64,000 nt of DNA from Agromyces fucosus (GTDB lineage: Bacteria; Actinomycetota; Actinomycetes; Actinomycetales; Microbacteriaceae). The DNA lies in assembly GCF_004134865.1 (NCBI RefSeq), contig NZ_SDPO01000001.1, positions 248,001 through 312,000 on the forward strand, in the 5' to 3' direction. This document shows, piece after piece, positions 1-9,419 of this stretch (position 1 is the first letter of the stretch; each line of letters opens with the position of its first letter). The notes beneath the pieces were generated by a model that was not told the origin of the DNA, searched no databases, and saw only the letters and a list, made by a program, of their open reading frames with translations. The position numbers and the translations under genes are program-made.

Positions 1-150
1 GCCCGTGATCTTGATGCCGTCGCGCTTGGCATTCTGGAAATGCCGGGTGCGCACGCGCTTCGGCCCTCCGGATGCGGCGGCACCGCCGTAGGGGTTCTGC
101 TCGGTGCCGGCCGACGTGTCGGATGCTGCGTTCTGGGGCTCGCCTGACAT
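1..150 (-). CDS. panB: 3-methyl-2-oxobutanoate hydroxymethyltransferase, N-terminal fragment (runs off the window)
   Basis: Only the first 50 codons are visible, read leftward from an ATG at 148–150; the rest lies outside the window. After a low-complexity start, the peptide contains KRVRTRHFQNAKRDGIKITG, which resembles the opening helix of actinobacterial PanB (RT-H-x-x-x-x-K-x-D-G-x-K). PanB transfers a hydroxymethyl group from methylene-tetrahydrofolate to ketoisovalerate in pantothenate synthesis. Its position divergent from glnA2 matches the panB neighbourhood I recall from mycobacteria. The TIM-barrel metal and substrate residues cannot be seen, so the call rests on the N-terminus and synteny. 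Confidence 0.7.
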   Translation of the reverse strand, partial: MSGEPQNAASDTSAGTEQNPYGGAAASGGPKRVRTRHFQNAKRDGIKITG

Positions 151-249
151 GGGGCAAGTCTGGCACACGCGCCATCCGTCGCAGCCTCGCGAGCGCGCGC
201 GAGCGAGCACCGCGAGCCAGTACGCTGAGAGGTGCGAGAGAGGGTGTGG

Positions 250-1605
250 ATGGATAAGCAGCGCGACTTCGTTCTTCGCACGATCGAGGAGCGAGGGGTC
301 AAGTTCGTCAGGCTCTGGTTCACCGACGTGGTCGGAACCCTGAAATCGGTGGCGATCGCGCCGGCCGAGGTCGAAGGAGCGTTCACCGAGGGCATCGGCT
401 TCGACGGCTCGGCCATCGAGGGCCTCAGCCGTACCTTCGAGTCGGACCTGCTCGCCTACCCCGATCCGACGACGTTCCAGACGTTGCCGTGGCGCGGGGA
501 CATCGACCCCACGGCGCGCATGTTCTGCGACATCACGACGCCCGACGGCGAGCCCGCGGTCTCCGACCCGCGCAACGTGCTGAAGCGCACCCTCGCACGT
601 GCAGCCGATCGCGGATTCACGTTCTACACGCACCCCGAGATCGAGTTCTACCTGCTGAAGTCGTCGAAGTACGGGGCATCCGGCCCCGAGCCCGTCGACT
701 CCGCCGGCTACTTCGACAACGTTCCCGGCGGCACCGCACACGACTTCCGCCGCCGCTCGGTGCGCATGCTCGAAGACCTCGGCATCTCGGTGGAGTTCAG
801 CCACCATGAGGCGGGTCCCGGCCAGAACGAGATCGACCTGCGCTACGCAGATGCACTGACGACCGCCGACAACATCATGACGTTCCGCACGGTCATCAAA
901 GAGGTCGCGATCGAGCAGGGCGTCTACGCGACGTTCATGCCGAAGCCGTTCTCCGGCCAACCGGGCAGTGGCATGCACACGCACATGTCGCTGTTCGAGG
1001 GCGATGCCAACGCCTTCTACGAGCCCGGCGCGCAGTACCAGCTCTCCAAGGTCGGCCGGCAGTTCATCGCCGGACTGCTGACCCACGCTCCAGAGATCAC
1101 CGCCGTCACGAACCAGTTCGTGAACTCGTACAAGCGGCTCTGGGGCGGGGTCGGGCCCGACAAGCTCGCCGAGGCGCCCAGCTTCGTCTGCTGGGGGCAC
1201 AACAACCGTTCGGCGCTCGTGCGCGTGCCGCTGTACAAGCCCGGCAAGGGGCAGAGCGCTCGGGTCGAATATCGGGCGATCGACTCCGCGGCGAATCCGT
1301 ATCTCGCATTCTCGCTGCTGCTGGCCGCGGGCATGAAGGGCATCGAGGAGGGCTACGAGCTTCCGCCCGAGGCCGAAGACGACGTGTGGGCGCTGACCGA
1401 TCGTGAGCGACGTGCACTCGGCTACGACCCGCTGCCCGCGAGCCTCGATCACGCGGTGCAGCTCATGGAGGAGTCGGAGCTCGTCGCCGAGACGCTCGGC
1501 GAGCAGGTGTTCAACTACGTGCTGGCGAACAAGCGGGCCGAGTGGCGCGACTACCGCTCCGAGGTCACCCCGTTCGAGCTGCAGCGCAACCTCGAGATCC
1601 TCTGA
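250..1605 (+). CDS. glnA2: glutamine synthetase, GlnA2 type
   Basis: A 451-residue type I glutamine synthetase homologue. The start MDKQRDF follows a GAGAGGG ribosome site and matches the GlnA2 N-terminus I recall; an in-frame ATG 18 bases upstream is less likely. Visible family motifs are GFDGSAIEG, the metal-ligand stretch HPEIEF, FSHHEAGPGQNEIDLR, FMPKPFSG, GSGMHTHMS and NRSALVRVP. Where GlnA1 has the LYELPPEEA adenylylation loop, this protein has GYELPPEAEDD, so regulation by GlnE at this position is uncertain. Mycobacterial GlnA2 is dispensable and not the main ammonium-assimilating enzyme. It is followed 8 bases later by glnE, an operon-like arrangement. Confidence 0.93.
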   Translation: MDKQRDFVLRTIEERGVKFVRLWFTDVVGTLKSVAIAPAEVEGAFTEGIGFDGSAIEGLSRTFESDLLAYPDPTTFQTLPWRGDIDPTARMFCDITTPDGEPAVSDPRNVLKRTLARAADRGFTFYTHPEIEFYLLKSSKYGASGPEPVDSAGYFDNVPGGTAHDFRRRSVRMLEDLGISVEFSHHEAGPGQNEIDLRYADALTTADNIMTFRTVIKEVAIEQGVYATFMPKPFSGQPGSGMHTHMSLFEGDANAFYEPGAQYQLSKVGRQFIAGLLTHAPEITAVTNQFVNSYKRLWGGVGPDKLAEAPSFVCWGHNNRSALVRVPLYKPGKGQSARVEYRAIDSAANPYLAFSLLLAAGMKGIEEGYELPPEAEDDVWALTDRERRALGYDPLPASLDHAVQLMEESELVAETLGEQVFNYVLANKRAEWRDYRSEVTPFELQRNLEIL

Positions 1606-1613
1606 CGCAGCGG

Positions 1614-4600
1614 ATGTCTCGTCAGGCCCCCACGCTCGGAAGAGTCGCTCGTGCGGGCTTCGGCGATCTGAGCGGCGCCGCGTCGGCGCTCGAATCGTTG
1701 TCGACCGGCACGGGCGTCGAGCTCGACTCGCTCCTCGAGGTCTTCGCCCAGGCCGCCGATCCCGACGAGGCGCTCGCGGTCGTCGCGCGACTCCGCGAAC
1801 AGGCGCCGAACGAGCTCGCGACAGTGCTCGAGCACGAGAACGCCGCGGCGCGCCTGGTTCGCCTCGTCGGGGCGTCACGCGGCTTCGCCGACTTCCTGCT
1901 GCGGCACCCGTCGGATCTCGCGATGTTCGCGCAGGTGCCGGGCCCGCCGCCGAGCGTCGGCGAGGCGCGTGCGTCACTGCTGGCGGCGCTCGACGACGTC
2001 CCCGCCGCGACCGCCGACCTCACGGAGGCGGCGGCTCGGGCGATCCGCATCCGGTACCGCCGGCTGCTCGCGGATGTCGCGGTGTACGACCTCACCCGTG
2101 CCGATGCGGTCGACGTCGTCGACGTCGTCGCCGCGGGTCTCGCGGATCTCGCCGGCGCGACGCTCGATGCGGCGCTCGCGGCCGCTCGTCGTGTCGTCGG
2201 CCGCACACCGGCGGAGCCGGCGGCGCCTGGGCGTTATCCCATCGCGGAGGTCGCGGCCACGAGGCTCGCGATCATCGGCATGGGCAAGGCCGGCGCTCGC
2301 GAGCTCAACTACGTGAGCGACGTCGACGTCATCTTCGTCGCCGAGTCCGCCGATGAAGAGATCGTCTCCACGCCGAGGGCGCTCGACATCGCGACCAGGC
2401 TCGCCATGCTGACGATGCGCATCATCGGCGAGCCCGGCATCGAGCCACCGCTCTGGGAGGTCGACCCGAACCTGCGCCCCGAGGGCAAGGACGGCGCGCT
2501 CGTGCGCACGCTCGAGTCGCATCTGCAGTACTACGACCGGTGGGCGAAGAGCTGGGAGTTCCAGGCGCTGCTGAAGGCGAGGCCGCTCGCCGGAGACCTC
2601 GAGCTCGGCGGGCGCTACATCGCCGGCGTCGCGCCGAAGGTGTGGTCGAGTTCTGGTCGCGAGGGCTTCGTCGAGTCCGTGCAGGGCATGCGCGAGCGAG
2701 TCACCCAGCACATCCCGGCCGACGAGGTCGACGTGCAGATCAAGCTCGGGCCCGGCGGCATCCGCGACATCGAGTTCACGGTGCAGCTGCTGCAGCTCGT
2801 GCACGGCGCGTCCGACGACGGCATCCACCAGCGCGGAACGCTGCCCGCCCTCGCCGCACTCGCCGAGCTCGGCTACGTCGGCCGCGAGGAGGCGGCCGAG
2901 TTCGCGCGCGACTACCGTGTGCTGCGCGTGCTCGAGCACCGGGTGCAGCTCGAGCGGTTGCGCCGCACGCACCTGATGCCCCGTGACGAGCACCGGCTCC
3001 GCGTGCTCGCCCGTGCTTCGGGCCTCGGTCGCACAGCAGACGAACTCATGGCCGTCTGGCACGCCACCCGCTTGCGGGTGCGGGGCCTGCACGAACGCCT
3101 CTTCTACCGGCCGCTGCTGTCGGCTGTGGCGGCGCTGCCGGCATCCGGTCTCGGACTCACGAGCGCGCAGGCCGAAGCGCGTCTCGCCGCGATCGGCTTC
3201 CGTGACCCGCGTGGAGCGCTCGCCCACATCGCGGCGCTCACGACCGGCGTCTCGCGGCGCGCGCAGATCCAGCGCAACCTCATGCCCGTGCTCATCTCGT
3301 GGTTCGCCGACGGCACCGACCCCGACTTCGGGCTGCTCTCGTTCCGGCGTCTCAGCGACACCCTCGGTACGACCCACTGGTATCTGCGGCTGCTCCGCGA
3401 CTCCTCCGACGCGGCGTTGCGGCTGACCAGGGTGCTCTCGGGATCCCGTTTCACCGCCGAACTGCTCGAGCGCAGCCCCGAATCGGTCGCGTGGCTCGAA
3501 GACCTCGACGAGCTGCGGCCTCGATCGATCGCGGCCCTCGAAGACGAGGGCCGGGCCGTGCTGCGGCGCCACGAGGAGCCCGACGTCGCAGCCAAGATCT
3601 TCCGCGCCATCCGTCGCCGTGAGGTGCTGCGGCTCGCGCTGTCCGGAATCCTCGACGTCTGCACCGTCGAGGAGCTCGGCCACGCGCTCAGCGACGTCAC
3701 CGAGAACCACATCGCCGCCCTCGTCGCCGCGATCCGCGGCGCCGAGTCCGACGGCATCGAGTTCGCAGTGATCGGCATGGGCCGCTTCGGCGGCCGCGAG
3801 CTCGGCATCGGTTCCGACGCCGACATCATCTACGTCTACCGCCCGACGGATGCCGCGCCCGACGCGGCCCACTCGCGGGCGCTCCGCATCGTCTCCGAAC
3901 TCGTGCGCCTCAGCGAAGACGCGCGCCTGCCCTTCGACCTCGATGCGGATCTCCGCCCCGAGGGCCGCAACGGCGTCGTCGCCCGTTCACTCGACGCGTA
4001 CCGCGCGTACTACGCGAGGTGGTCGCTGACCTGGGAGGCCCAGGCACTCCTGCGGGCCCGCGGGGTGGCCGGCAACCGCGCACTCATCGAAGAGTTCACC
4101 GAGCTCGCCGACACCGTGCGATACCCCGAGGCGATCAGCGAGCGCGACGTGCGCGAGGTGAAGCGCATCAAGGCTCGCGTCGAGAACGAGCGGTTGCCGC
4201 AGGGTGCCGACCCGACCCGCCACCTGAAGCTCGGGCGCGGATCGCTGTCCGACGTCGAGTGGTTCGTGCAGCTCATCCAGCTGCAGCACGCCGCCGCCGT
4301 TCCGGCGCTGCGCACGACGTCGACGCTCGACGCGCTGGCCGCTGCGGTCGAACATGATCTCGTCGAGGCATCCGATGCCGAGACCCTTCGCGCGGCGTGG
4401 ATCTTCGCCTCGCGAGCCCGGTCCGCCCTCACGCTCTGGCTCGACCGCACGACCGACGTGCTGCCCGTCGAGCGCTCGCAGCTCGAGGGCGTCGCCCGCA
4501 TCATGGGCTACCCACCGGGCTCGGCGACCCAGCTCGAACAGGACTACCTGCACGTCACGCGACGCGCTCGAGTCGTCTTCGATCGCGGCTTCTACGGGGT

Positions 4601-4631
4601 CGAACCGCGGCGCGAGCCATCCATCAGCTGA
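1614..4631 (+). CDS. glnE: bifunctional glutamine synthetase adenylyltransferase / deadenylase
   Basis: A 1005-residue GlnE, the usual size. It adenylylates and deadenylylates a tyrosine of glutamine synthetase to tune ammonium assimilation. Two nucleotidyltransferase halves are visible: GMGKAGARELNYVSDVDVIF near residue 221 and GMGRFGGRELGIGSDADIIY near residue 719, each with the S-D-x-D metal motif. Each half is followed by its downstream DxxLRPEG segment (DPNLRPEGKDG, DADLRPEGRNG). The start MSRQAPTLG is 9 bases after the glnA2 stop; longer in-frame starts would lie inside glnA2. The main target is presumably GlnA1, encoded convergently beyond the terminator at 4702–4735. Confidence 0.95.
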   Translation: MSRQAPTLGRVARAGFGDLSGAASALESLSTGTGVELDSLLEVFAQAADPDEALAVVARLREQAPNELATVLEHENAAARLVRLVGASRGFADFLLRHPSDLAMFAQVPGPPPSVGEARASLLAALDDVPAATADLTEAAARAIRIRYRRLLADVAVYDLTRADAVDVVDVVAAGLADLAGATLDAALAAARRVVGRTPAEPAAPGRYPIAEVAATRLAIIGMGKAGARELNYVSDVDVIFVAESADEEIVSTPRALDIATRLAMLTMRIIGEPGIEPPLWEVDPNLRPEGKDGALVRTLESHLQYYDRWAKSWEFQALLKARPLAGDLELGGRYIAGVAPKVWSSSGREGFVESVQGMRERVTQHIPADEVDVQIKLGPGGIRDIEFTVQLLQLVHGASDDGIHQRGTLPALAALAELGYVGREEAAEFARDYRVLRVLEHRVQLERLRRTHLMPRDEHRLRVLARASGLGRTADELMAVWHATRLRVRGLHERLFYRPLLSAVAALPASGLGLTSAQAEARLAAIGFRDPRGALAHIAALTTGVSRRAQIQRNLMPVLISWFADGTDPDFGLLSFRRLSDTLGTTHWYLRLLRDSSDAALRLTRVLSGSRFTAELLERSPESVAWLEDLDELRPRSIAALEDEGRAVLRRHEEPDVAAKIFRAIRRREVLRLALSGILDVCTVEELGHALSDVTENHIAALVAAIRGAESDGIEFAVIGMGRFGGRELGIGSDADIIYVYRPTDAAPDAAHSRALRIVSELVRLSEDARLPFDLDADLRPEGRNGVVARSLDAYRAYYARWSLTWEAQALLRARGVAGNRALIEEFTELADTVRYPEAISERDVREVKRIKARVENERLPQGADPTRHLKLGRGSLSDVEWFVQLIQLQHAAAVPALRTTSTLDALAAAVEHDLVEASDAETLRAAWIFASRARSALTLWLDRTTDVLPVERSQLEGVARIMGYPPGSATQLEQDYLHVTRRARVVFDRGFYGVEPRREPSIS

Positions 4632-4701
4632 GCCGGACCGCGCTGTAGACGGCGATCCCACCGCGATCGGTGCTTGGCGTCGCGCTGCCGTGGAACGACG
4701 A

Positions 4702-4735
4702 ATGGGCCCGCACCGCCGAAGCGGTGCGGGCCCAT
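4702..4735. terminator. bidirectional terminator between glnE and glnA1
   Basis: A perfect 15-bp inverted repeat (ATGGGCCCGCACCGC and its complement) around a CGAA tetraloop lies between the convergent stops of glnE and glnA1. It lacks a long T tract, as is common for terminators of high-GC actinobacteria. Confidence 0.8.
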
Positions 4736-4807
4736 CCAAGGTCGGATCCTACGGCTGCAGGGGGGATGCAGCTTCGGATCCTGGGGACTGCAGAGGGGGC
4801 TGCAGGA

Positions 4808-6232
4808 TCAGACGCCGTAGTAGAGCTCGAACTCGAACGGGTGGGGACGCTGAGCCAGCGGCTTCAGCTCCTTCTCGCGCTTGTAGTCGATCCACGTCTC
4901 GATGAGCTCCTTGGTGAACACGCCGCCCTCGAGGAGGAAGTCGTGATCGGCCTCGAGCGCGTCGAGCGCCTCGCCGAGCGAGCCCGGGACCTGGGGGATG
5001 GCCTTGGCCTCCTCGGGGGGAAGCTCGTAGAGGTCCTTGTCGACGGGCTCGTGCGGCTCGATGCGGTTCTTGATGCCGTCGAGGCCCGCCATGAGCTGCG
5101 CGGCGAACGCGAGGTACGGGTTGCCCGAGGCATCCGGCGCGCGGAACTCGATGCGCTTGGCCTTGGGGTTCGTGCCCGTGATCGGGATGCGGATCGATGC
5201 CGAACGGTTGCCCGCCGAGTACACGAGGTTGACGGGAGCCTCGAAGCCCGGAACGAGGCGGTGGTAGGAGTTCACCGTCGGGTTCGTGAAGGCCAGCACC
5301 GCGGGGGCGTGCTTCAGCAGGCCGCCGATGTACCAGCGCGCGAGGTCGGAGAGCCCGCCGTAGCCCGCCTCGTCGTAGAAGAGGGGCTTGCCCTCGCTCC
5401 AGAGCGACTGGTGGGTGTGCATGCCCGAGCCGTTGTCGCCGAAGAGCGGCTTCGGCATGAACGTCGCGCTCTTGCCCCACTGGTCGGCCGTGTTCTTGAC
5501 GATGTACTTGAACTTCAGGATGTCGTCGGCCGCGTGCACCATGGTGTCGAAGCGGTAGTTGATCTCCTGCTGGCCGCCGGTGCCGACCTCGTGGTGCGAA
5601 CGCTCCAGCACGAAGCCTGCGTCGATGAGCTTGAGGGTGATGTCATCGCGCAGGTCTGCGGTCTTGTCGACGGGGCTGACCGGGAAGTAGCCGCCCTTGT
5701 AGGGGGTCTTGTTGCCGAGGTTGCCGCCCTCTTCGACACGGCCGGAGTTCCAGGCGCCCTCTTCGGAGTCGACCGAGTAGAAGCTCGAGTGCTGGTTGAC
5801 CTCGTAGCGCACGTCGTCGAAGATGTAGAACTCGGCCTCGGGGGCGAAGAACGCGGTGTCGGCGATGCCGGTCGAAGCCAGGTACTTCTCGGCCTTCTTG
5901 GCGACCTGACGCGGGTCCTTCGAGTAGATCTCGCCATTGCGCGGGTTGTAGATGTCGAACACCATGATGAGCGTGCGCTCGGCGCGGAACTGGTCGATGT
6001 ACGCCGTCGTCACGTCGGGGATGAGCTGCATGTCGGACTCGTGGATGTTCGCGAAGCCGCGGATCGAGGAGCCGTCGAACAGCTGGCCGACGGTGAAGAA
6101 CTCTTCATCGACAGTGGAGGCCGGGATGTTGAAGTGCTGCTGCACGCCCGGAAGATCGGTGAAGCGGATGTCGAGGAACTTGACATCCGTCTCCTTGATG
6201 AACTTGAGAACTTCGGACGAATCGCTGAACAT
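4808..6232 (-). CDS. glnA: glutamine synthetase, type I (GlnA1)
   Basis: A 474-residue type I-beta glutamine synthetase that condenses ammonia and glutamate in the cytoplasm as a dodecamer. Visible motifs are [67 protein letters not shown] and the adenylylation loop [10 protein letters not shown] with Tyr402. The tyrosine makes it the likely GlnE substrate. The ATG at 6230–6232 gives [13 protein letters not shown] GlnR-type operator lies 72–109 bases upstream (see the separate entry). It is divergent from the RDD gene and convergent with glnE. Confidence 0.97.
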   Translation of the reverse strand: MFSDSSEVLKFIKETDVKFLDIRFTDLPGVQQHFNIPASTVDEEFFTVGQLFDGSSIRGFANIHESDMQLIPDVTTAYIDQFRAERTLIMVFDIYNPRNGEIYSKDPRQVAKKAEKYLASTGIADTAFFAPEAEFYIFDDVRYEVNQHSSFYSVDSEEGAWNSGRVEEGGNLGNKTPYKGGYFPVSPVDKTADLRDDITLKLIDAGFVLERSHHEVGTGGQQEINYRFDTMVHAADDILKFKYIVKNTADQWGKSATFMPKPLFGDNGSGMHTHQSLWSEGKPLFYDEAGYGGLSDLARWYIGGLLKHAPAVLAFTNPTVNSYHRLVPGFEAPVNLVYSAGNRSASIRIPITGTNPKAKRIEFRAPDASGNPYLAFAAQLMAGLDGIKNRIEPHEPVDKDLYELPPEEAKAIPQVPGSLGEALDALEADHDFLLEGGVFTKELIETWIDYKREKELKPLAQRPHPFEFELYYGV

Positions 6233-6303
6233 GTTTGCGCAGTCTCCAAGAGGACTAGTACCGGACGGACTTTCACAGCCGGTAGCGACGCTAGCCGGGT
6301 GCC

Positions 6304-6341
6304 GTTTCCCACCCGTGACCGGAATGTTTCGGCCATGTTAC
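6304..6341 (-). promoter_or_regulatory. tandem GlnR-type operator upstream of glnA
   Basis: Read on the minus strand toward glnA, the site is GTAAC-n6-GAAAC-n6-GTCAC-n6-GAAAC. That is two complete a-site/b-site pairs with constant 11-bp periodicity. It matches the streptomycete GlnR consensus (gTnAc-n6-GaAAc, repeated) at every constrained position. GlnR is the OmpR-type nitrogen regulator of many actinobacteria. The site ends 72 bases before the glnA start codon, where promoter control would be expected. Confidence 0.8.
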
Positions 6342-6369
6342 GCCCAGCGGGGCTCGGTAGACTCATCGG

Positions 6370-6804
6370 GTGCCTGACGCGAAACCCCAGACCTTCGGAG
6401 ACCTCGAGCCGAGCCGGTGGCCGGGGGAGCGGCTCGGGCTGCCGAGTGAAGGGCGCGGCTCCGTGGCCCGAGCCGGTCGCCGCATCGCCGCGTTGCTCGT
6501 CGATTGGGCGAGCGCGATGCTCATCTCGCTGCTCTTCACGCCGTACGAGTCGGTCGCCTACACCTGGGTCACTCCGCTCGTGTTCGCCGTGCTGCAGATC
6601 GTCTTCATCCCGACCATCGGCGGCAGCATCGGACATCGACTGCTCGGCATGCGGGTCATCCCGCTCGAGGGCGGCTGGATCGGCATCTGGCGCCCGGTCA
6701 AGCGAACCGCGCTGCTGCTCATCGTGGTGCCGGCCCTCGTGTGGGACTCCGACCAACGCGGCTTCCACGACAAGGTCGCCGGCACGGTGCTCATCCGCTA
6801 CTGA
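6370..6804 (+). CDS. RDD family membrane protein
   Basis: A 144-residue protein starting at GTG (MPDAKPQTF). After a charged N-terminal arm it has a first membrane segment with the family signature RRIAALLVDWASA (R and D), a second hydrophobic segment (LVFAVLQIVFIP) and the loop GGSIGHRLLGMRVI. A final segment near residues 115–128 contains RTALLLIVVPALVWD. RDD proteins are small membrane proteins of mostly unknown function. The gene lies between glnA and the DUF4191–lipA block, an order I recall from mycobacteria. It is divergent from glnA and shares its intergenic region, including the GlnR-type site. A terminator follows at 6852–6887. Confidence 0.85.
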   Translation: MPDAKPQTFGDLEPSRWPGERLGLPSEGRGSVARAGRRIAALLVDWASAMLISLLFTPYESVAYTWVTPLVFAVLQIVFIPTIGGSIGHRLLGMRVIPLEGGWIGIWRPVKRTALLLIVVPALVWDSDQRGFHDKVAGTVLIRY

Positions 6805-6851
6805 GGTCCCCATCCGCTCCGGCGGCGCCGAGGCATCCGCTCGCCTGAAGC

Positions 6852-6887
6852 ACGAACGCGGCATCCGTCATCGGATGCCGCGTTCGT
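6852..6887. terminator. bidirectional terminator between the RDD gene and DUF4191
   Basis: A perfect 16-bp inverted repeat starting ACGAACGCGGCATCCG, with a 4-base loop, followed by TTCGTT on the plus strand. It lies between convergent genes. Confidence 0.8.
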
Positions 6888-6903
6888 TTCGTTCAGTGCC
6901 GGG

Positions 6904-7617
6904 TCAGCGCATCTTGCCGCGCTGCGGGCGCGCCTTCATCGGGTCGATGCCCTTGGGGATCGGCAGGGAGGACTGGAGCGAGTTGAGGCGGTTCGAGACC
7001 GCGAGGACCTCGGGCTTGGTGAGCGCCTTCTTCGTCTTGCGGAGCGTCACGGGAAGCTTGTGGAGCGCGATCGATCCCTCGTCGTCGCCGACCGAGATCT
7101 GCGTGACCGGGACGTTCGGGAGAATGCGGGTGACCTTGCGCTGCTCCTCGTCGAGCATGCGCTTCGTGCGAGAGACGGGACCCTCGCTGATGAGCGCGAC
7201 CCCGCCGCGACCGACGGCGCGGTAGATGGCGTCTTGGGTCTTGCCGTTGACGGCGACGGGCATCTCGTTACCGACCCATCCGCCGCGGAGGCCGCTGCGG
7301 AGCACCGCACCGACCGCGCCGGGCTGGCCCTCGATCTGCGAGTACGCGGCGCGCTCGGCACGACGACCGAGGATCACGAGCGCGATGAGGAGGCCGGCGA
7401 GCACGCCCGCGACGACCCAGAGGGCGATCGTGAAGCCGTTGCCCTCGCTCAGCCAGAGCGCCAGGCCCAGGCTCACGAGTACCGGAGCGAGGAAACCGAG
7501 GAGCATCAGCCACTGCGCGGTGGAATCGTAGCGGCGGGTCATCTGGAAGACCTGCCACATCTGCTTCATGCGGCCGGGCTCCTTCTGAGCCTTCGATGCG
7601 TCCTTGGTGCGTGCCAT
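6904..7617 (-). CDS. DUF4191 integral membrane protein
   Basis: A 237-residue protein starting MARTKDASKAQKE. The ATG at 7615–7617 was chosen because longer frames start inside the lipA terminator. After a basic N-terminal region it has two membrane segments at about residues 38–57 and 63–83 (WLMLLGFLAPVLVSLGLALW; ALWVVAGVLAGLLIALVIL). A soluble, basic C-terminal domain of about 150 residues follows. Length, topology and its place directly downstream of lipA match DUF4191, equivalent to mycobacterial Rv2219. The function is unknown. The N-terminus begins 72 bases after lipA on the same strand, with a hairpin between them. Confidence 0.85.
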   Translation of the reverse strand: MARTKDASKAQKEPGRMKQMWQVFQMTRRYDSTAQWLMLLGFLAPVLVSLGLALWLSEGNGFTIALWVVAGVLAGLLIALVILGRRAERAAYSQIEGQPGAVGAVLRSGLRGGWVGNEMPVAVNGKTQDAIYRAVGRGGVALISEGPVSRTKRMLDEEQRKVTRILPNVPVTQISVGDDEGSIALHKLPVTLRKTKKALTKPEVLAVSNRLNSLQSSLPIPKGIDPMKARPQRGKMR

Positions 7618-7642
7618 GTTCTCAAGGATACCGGCGCGGAGG

Positions 7643-7681
7643 GCCGTCTCGGACCGCGATCTGCGCACGGTCCGAGACGGC
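7643..7681 (-). terminator. hairpin terminator downstream of lipA
   Basis: A 14-bp perfect inverted repeat (GCCGTCTCGGACCG and its complement) with an 11-base loop lies just after the lipA stop and before DUF4191. It would end or attenuate lipBA transcription. Confidence 0.65.
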
Positions 7682-7689
7682 GGATGCCG

Positions 7690-8679
7690 TTAGCCGACCG
7701 CCTGGGCGAAGCCGAGCGACGCATCGGCGAGATGCGAGAGCTCGGGGGGCAGCTGTCGCCCCTTCGCCTGCATCGACTGCGCCCAGAGGCGACCTGCGCG
7801 GTAGGACGAGCGCACGAGCGGTCCGGCGAGCACGCCGAGGAATCCGATCGCCTCTGCCTCCTCCTTGATCTCGACGAATTCCTCGGGCCGTACCCACCGG
7901 GCCACCGGCAGGTGCCGGGGGCTCGGACGCAGGTACTGGGTCACCGTGATGATGTCGGTCCCCGCGTCGTGCAGGTCCTGGAGCGCCTGCGACACCTCGT
8001 CCCGCTCCTCGCCCATGCCGAGGATGAGGTTCGACTTGGTGATGAGGCCGGCCTCGCGTCCCTGCGTGATCACGTCGAGCGATCGCTCGTACCGGAAGGC
8101 CGGGCGGATGCGCTTGAAGATGCGCGGCACCGTCTCGACGTTGTGCGCGAACACCTCGGGTTCGGCGTCGAACACCTGCTGCAGCAGCTCGGGCACCCCG
8201 TTGAAGTCCGGCACGAGGATTTCCACTCCGGTGCCGGGCGACTGACGGTGGATCTCGCGGATCGTCTCGGCGTAGAGCCATGCGCCGCCGTCGGGCAGGT
8301 CGTCGCGGGCGACGCCCGTGACGGTCGAGTAGCGCAGCTGCATGCGCAGCACGGACTCGCCGACGCGACGGGGTTCATCGGCGTCGAAGTCTGCGGGCTT
8401 GCCCGTGTCGATCTGGCAGAAGTCGCAGCGCCGGGTGCACTGCGATCCGCCGATGAGGAAGGTCGCCTCGCGGTCCTCCCAGCACTCGTAGATGTTGGGG
8501 CATCCGGCTTCCTGGCACACGGTGTGCAGGTCCTCGCTCTTCACGAGCGACTGCAGCGCCCGGTACTCGGGCCCCATCTTCGCTCGCGTCTTGATCCACT
8601 CGGGCTTGCGCTCGATCGGCGTCTGGGCATTGCGGATCTCGAGGCGCAGCATCTTGCGCCCCTCGGGTGCGGTGCTCAC
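7690..8679 (-). CDS. lipA: lipoyl synthase
   Basis: A 329-residue radical-SAM enzyme that inserts two sulfurs into the octanoyl chain of lipoyl domains. Both iron–sulfur ligand sets are visible: C-x4-C-x5-C at residues 55, 60 and 66 ([12 protein letters not shown]), for the auxiliary cluster that supplies sulfur, and C-x3-C-x2-C at 81, 85 and 88 (CTRRCDFC), for the radical-SAM cluster. GTG is the start. Its first bases overlap the lipB stop by 4 bases (GTGA), so the two are translationally coupled. Its substrates would include the DlaT lipoyl domain encoded 2.3 kb away. Confidence 0.97.
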   Translation of the reverse strand: MSTAPEGRKMLRLEIRNAQTPIERKPEWIKTRAKMGPEYRALQSLVKSEDLHTVCQEAGCPNIYECWEDREATFLIGGSQCTRRCDFCQIDTGKPADFDADEPRRVGESVLRMQLRYSTVTGVARDDLPDGGAWLYAETIREIHRQSPGTGVEILVPDFNGVPELLQQVFDAEPEVFAHNVETVPRIFKRIRPAFRYERSLDVITQGREAGLITKSNLILGMGEERDEVSQALQDLHDAGTDIITVTQYLRPSPRHLPVARWVRPEEFVEIKEEAEAIGFLGVLAGPLVRSSYRAGRLWAQSMQAKGRQLPPELSHLADASLGFAQAVG

Positions 8680-9311
8680 GCGGCGATCGCCGCCTCGGCG
8701 CGGAATCGCGCGGAGATCGGCTCGACGAGATCGGCCGGGGTCACGGTGCGACCCAGCTCACGGCTGATCGTGGTCACTCCCGCGTCCCGGATGCCGCAGG
8801 CGACGATCCGCTCGTAGGCATCGAGCTCGTTGCTCGCGTTGAGGGCGAAGCCGTGCATGGTGACGCCGTTCTCGACCCTGATGCCGATGGCGGCGATCTT
8901 GTTCTCGTGGCCGGGCGGCCCGACCCAGACGCCGGACCTGCCGTCGACGCGACGCGACTCGAGACCGATGCCCGCGAGCACGTCGATGAGGATGCCCTCG
9001 AGCCGCCGGACGTATCCGACGACGTCGATCGGTTCCGGCAGGCGAAGGATCGGATAGCCGACGAGTTGGCCGGGGCCGTGCCAGGTGATCTTGCCACCGC
9101 GATCGACGTCGATGACGGGAGTCCCGTCGGTCGGCCGTTCGTCGGGCGCTGTGCGCTTGCCGGCGGTGTAGACGGAGGGGTGCTCCAGGAGGAGTACGGT
9201 GTCGGGGCGTTCGCCCCTGACAACCGCGCGATGGACGGCGCGCTGAAGGTCGAGACCCTCGATGTACGGCACGGAGTTGGCGCTTAGCCCCGTGACGACG
9301 ATGTCGAGCAT
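8676..9311 (-). CDS. lipB: octanoyl-[acyl carrier protein]:protein octanoyltransferase
   Basis: A 211-residue LipB that moves an octanoyl group from acyl carrier protein onto a lysine of lipoyl domains, the step before LipA. Family motifs are [40 protein letters not shown] and IVACGI. These place the catalytic lysine at residue 138 and the acyl-accepting cysteine at residue 172. The ATG at 9309–9311 gives MLDIVVTG. It is the first gene of a lipB–lipA pair and divergent from the pseudokinase gene. Confidence 0.96.
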   Translation of the reverse strand: MLDIVVTGLSANSVPYIEGLDLQRAVHRAVVRGERPDTVLLLEHPSVYTAGKRTAPDERPTDGTPVIDVDRGGKITWHGPGQLVGYPILRLPEPIDVVGYVRRLEGILIDVLAGIGLESRRVDGRSGVWVGPPGHENKIAAIGIRVENGVTMHGFALNASNELDAYERIVACGIRDAGVTTISRELGRTVTPADLVEPISARFRAEAAIAA

Positions 9312-9419
9312 GGGATCCAGCTTAGGTCACTCGTCCTCGACAGCGGTCGTCGACAGGGCGGCTTCCCCAGACATGCGGCGGGTGCCTCGGCGGCGCGGAT
9401 CGAGGAGCACGCTGGCTGC

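Noticed and set aside
1974-3872. 632-codon open frame antisense to glnE
   Set aside because: It mirrors glnE codons in a GC-rich frame and shows no domain, ribosome site or membrane or secretion features.
9282-9419. Possible small gene or site between lipB and the pseudokinase gene
   Set aside because: Only unsupported short frames are seen; the gap more likely holds the divergent promoters.
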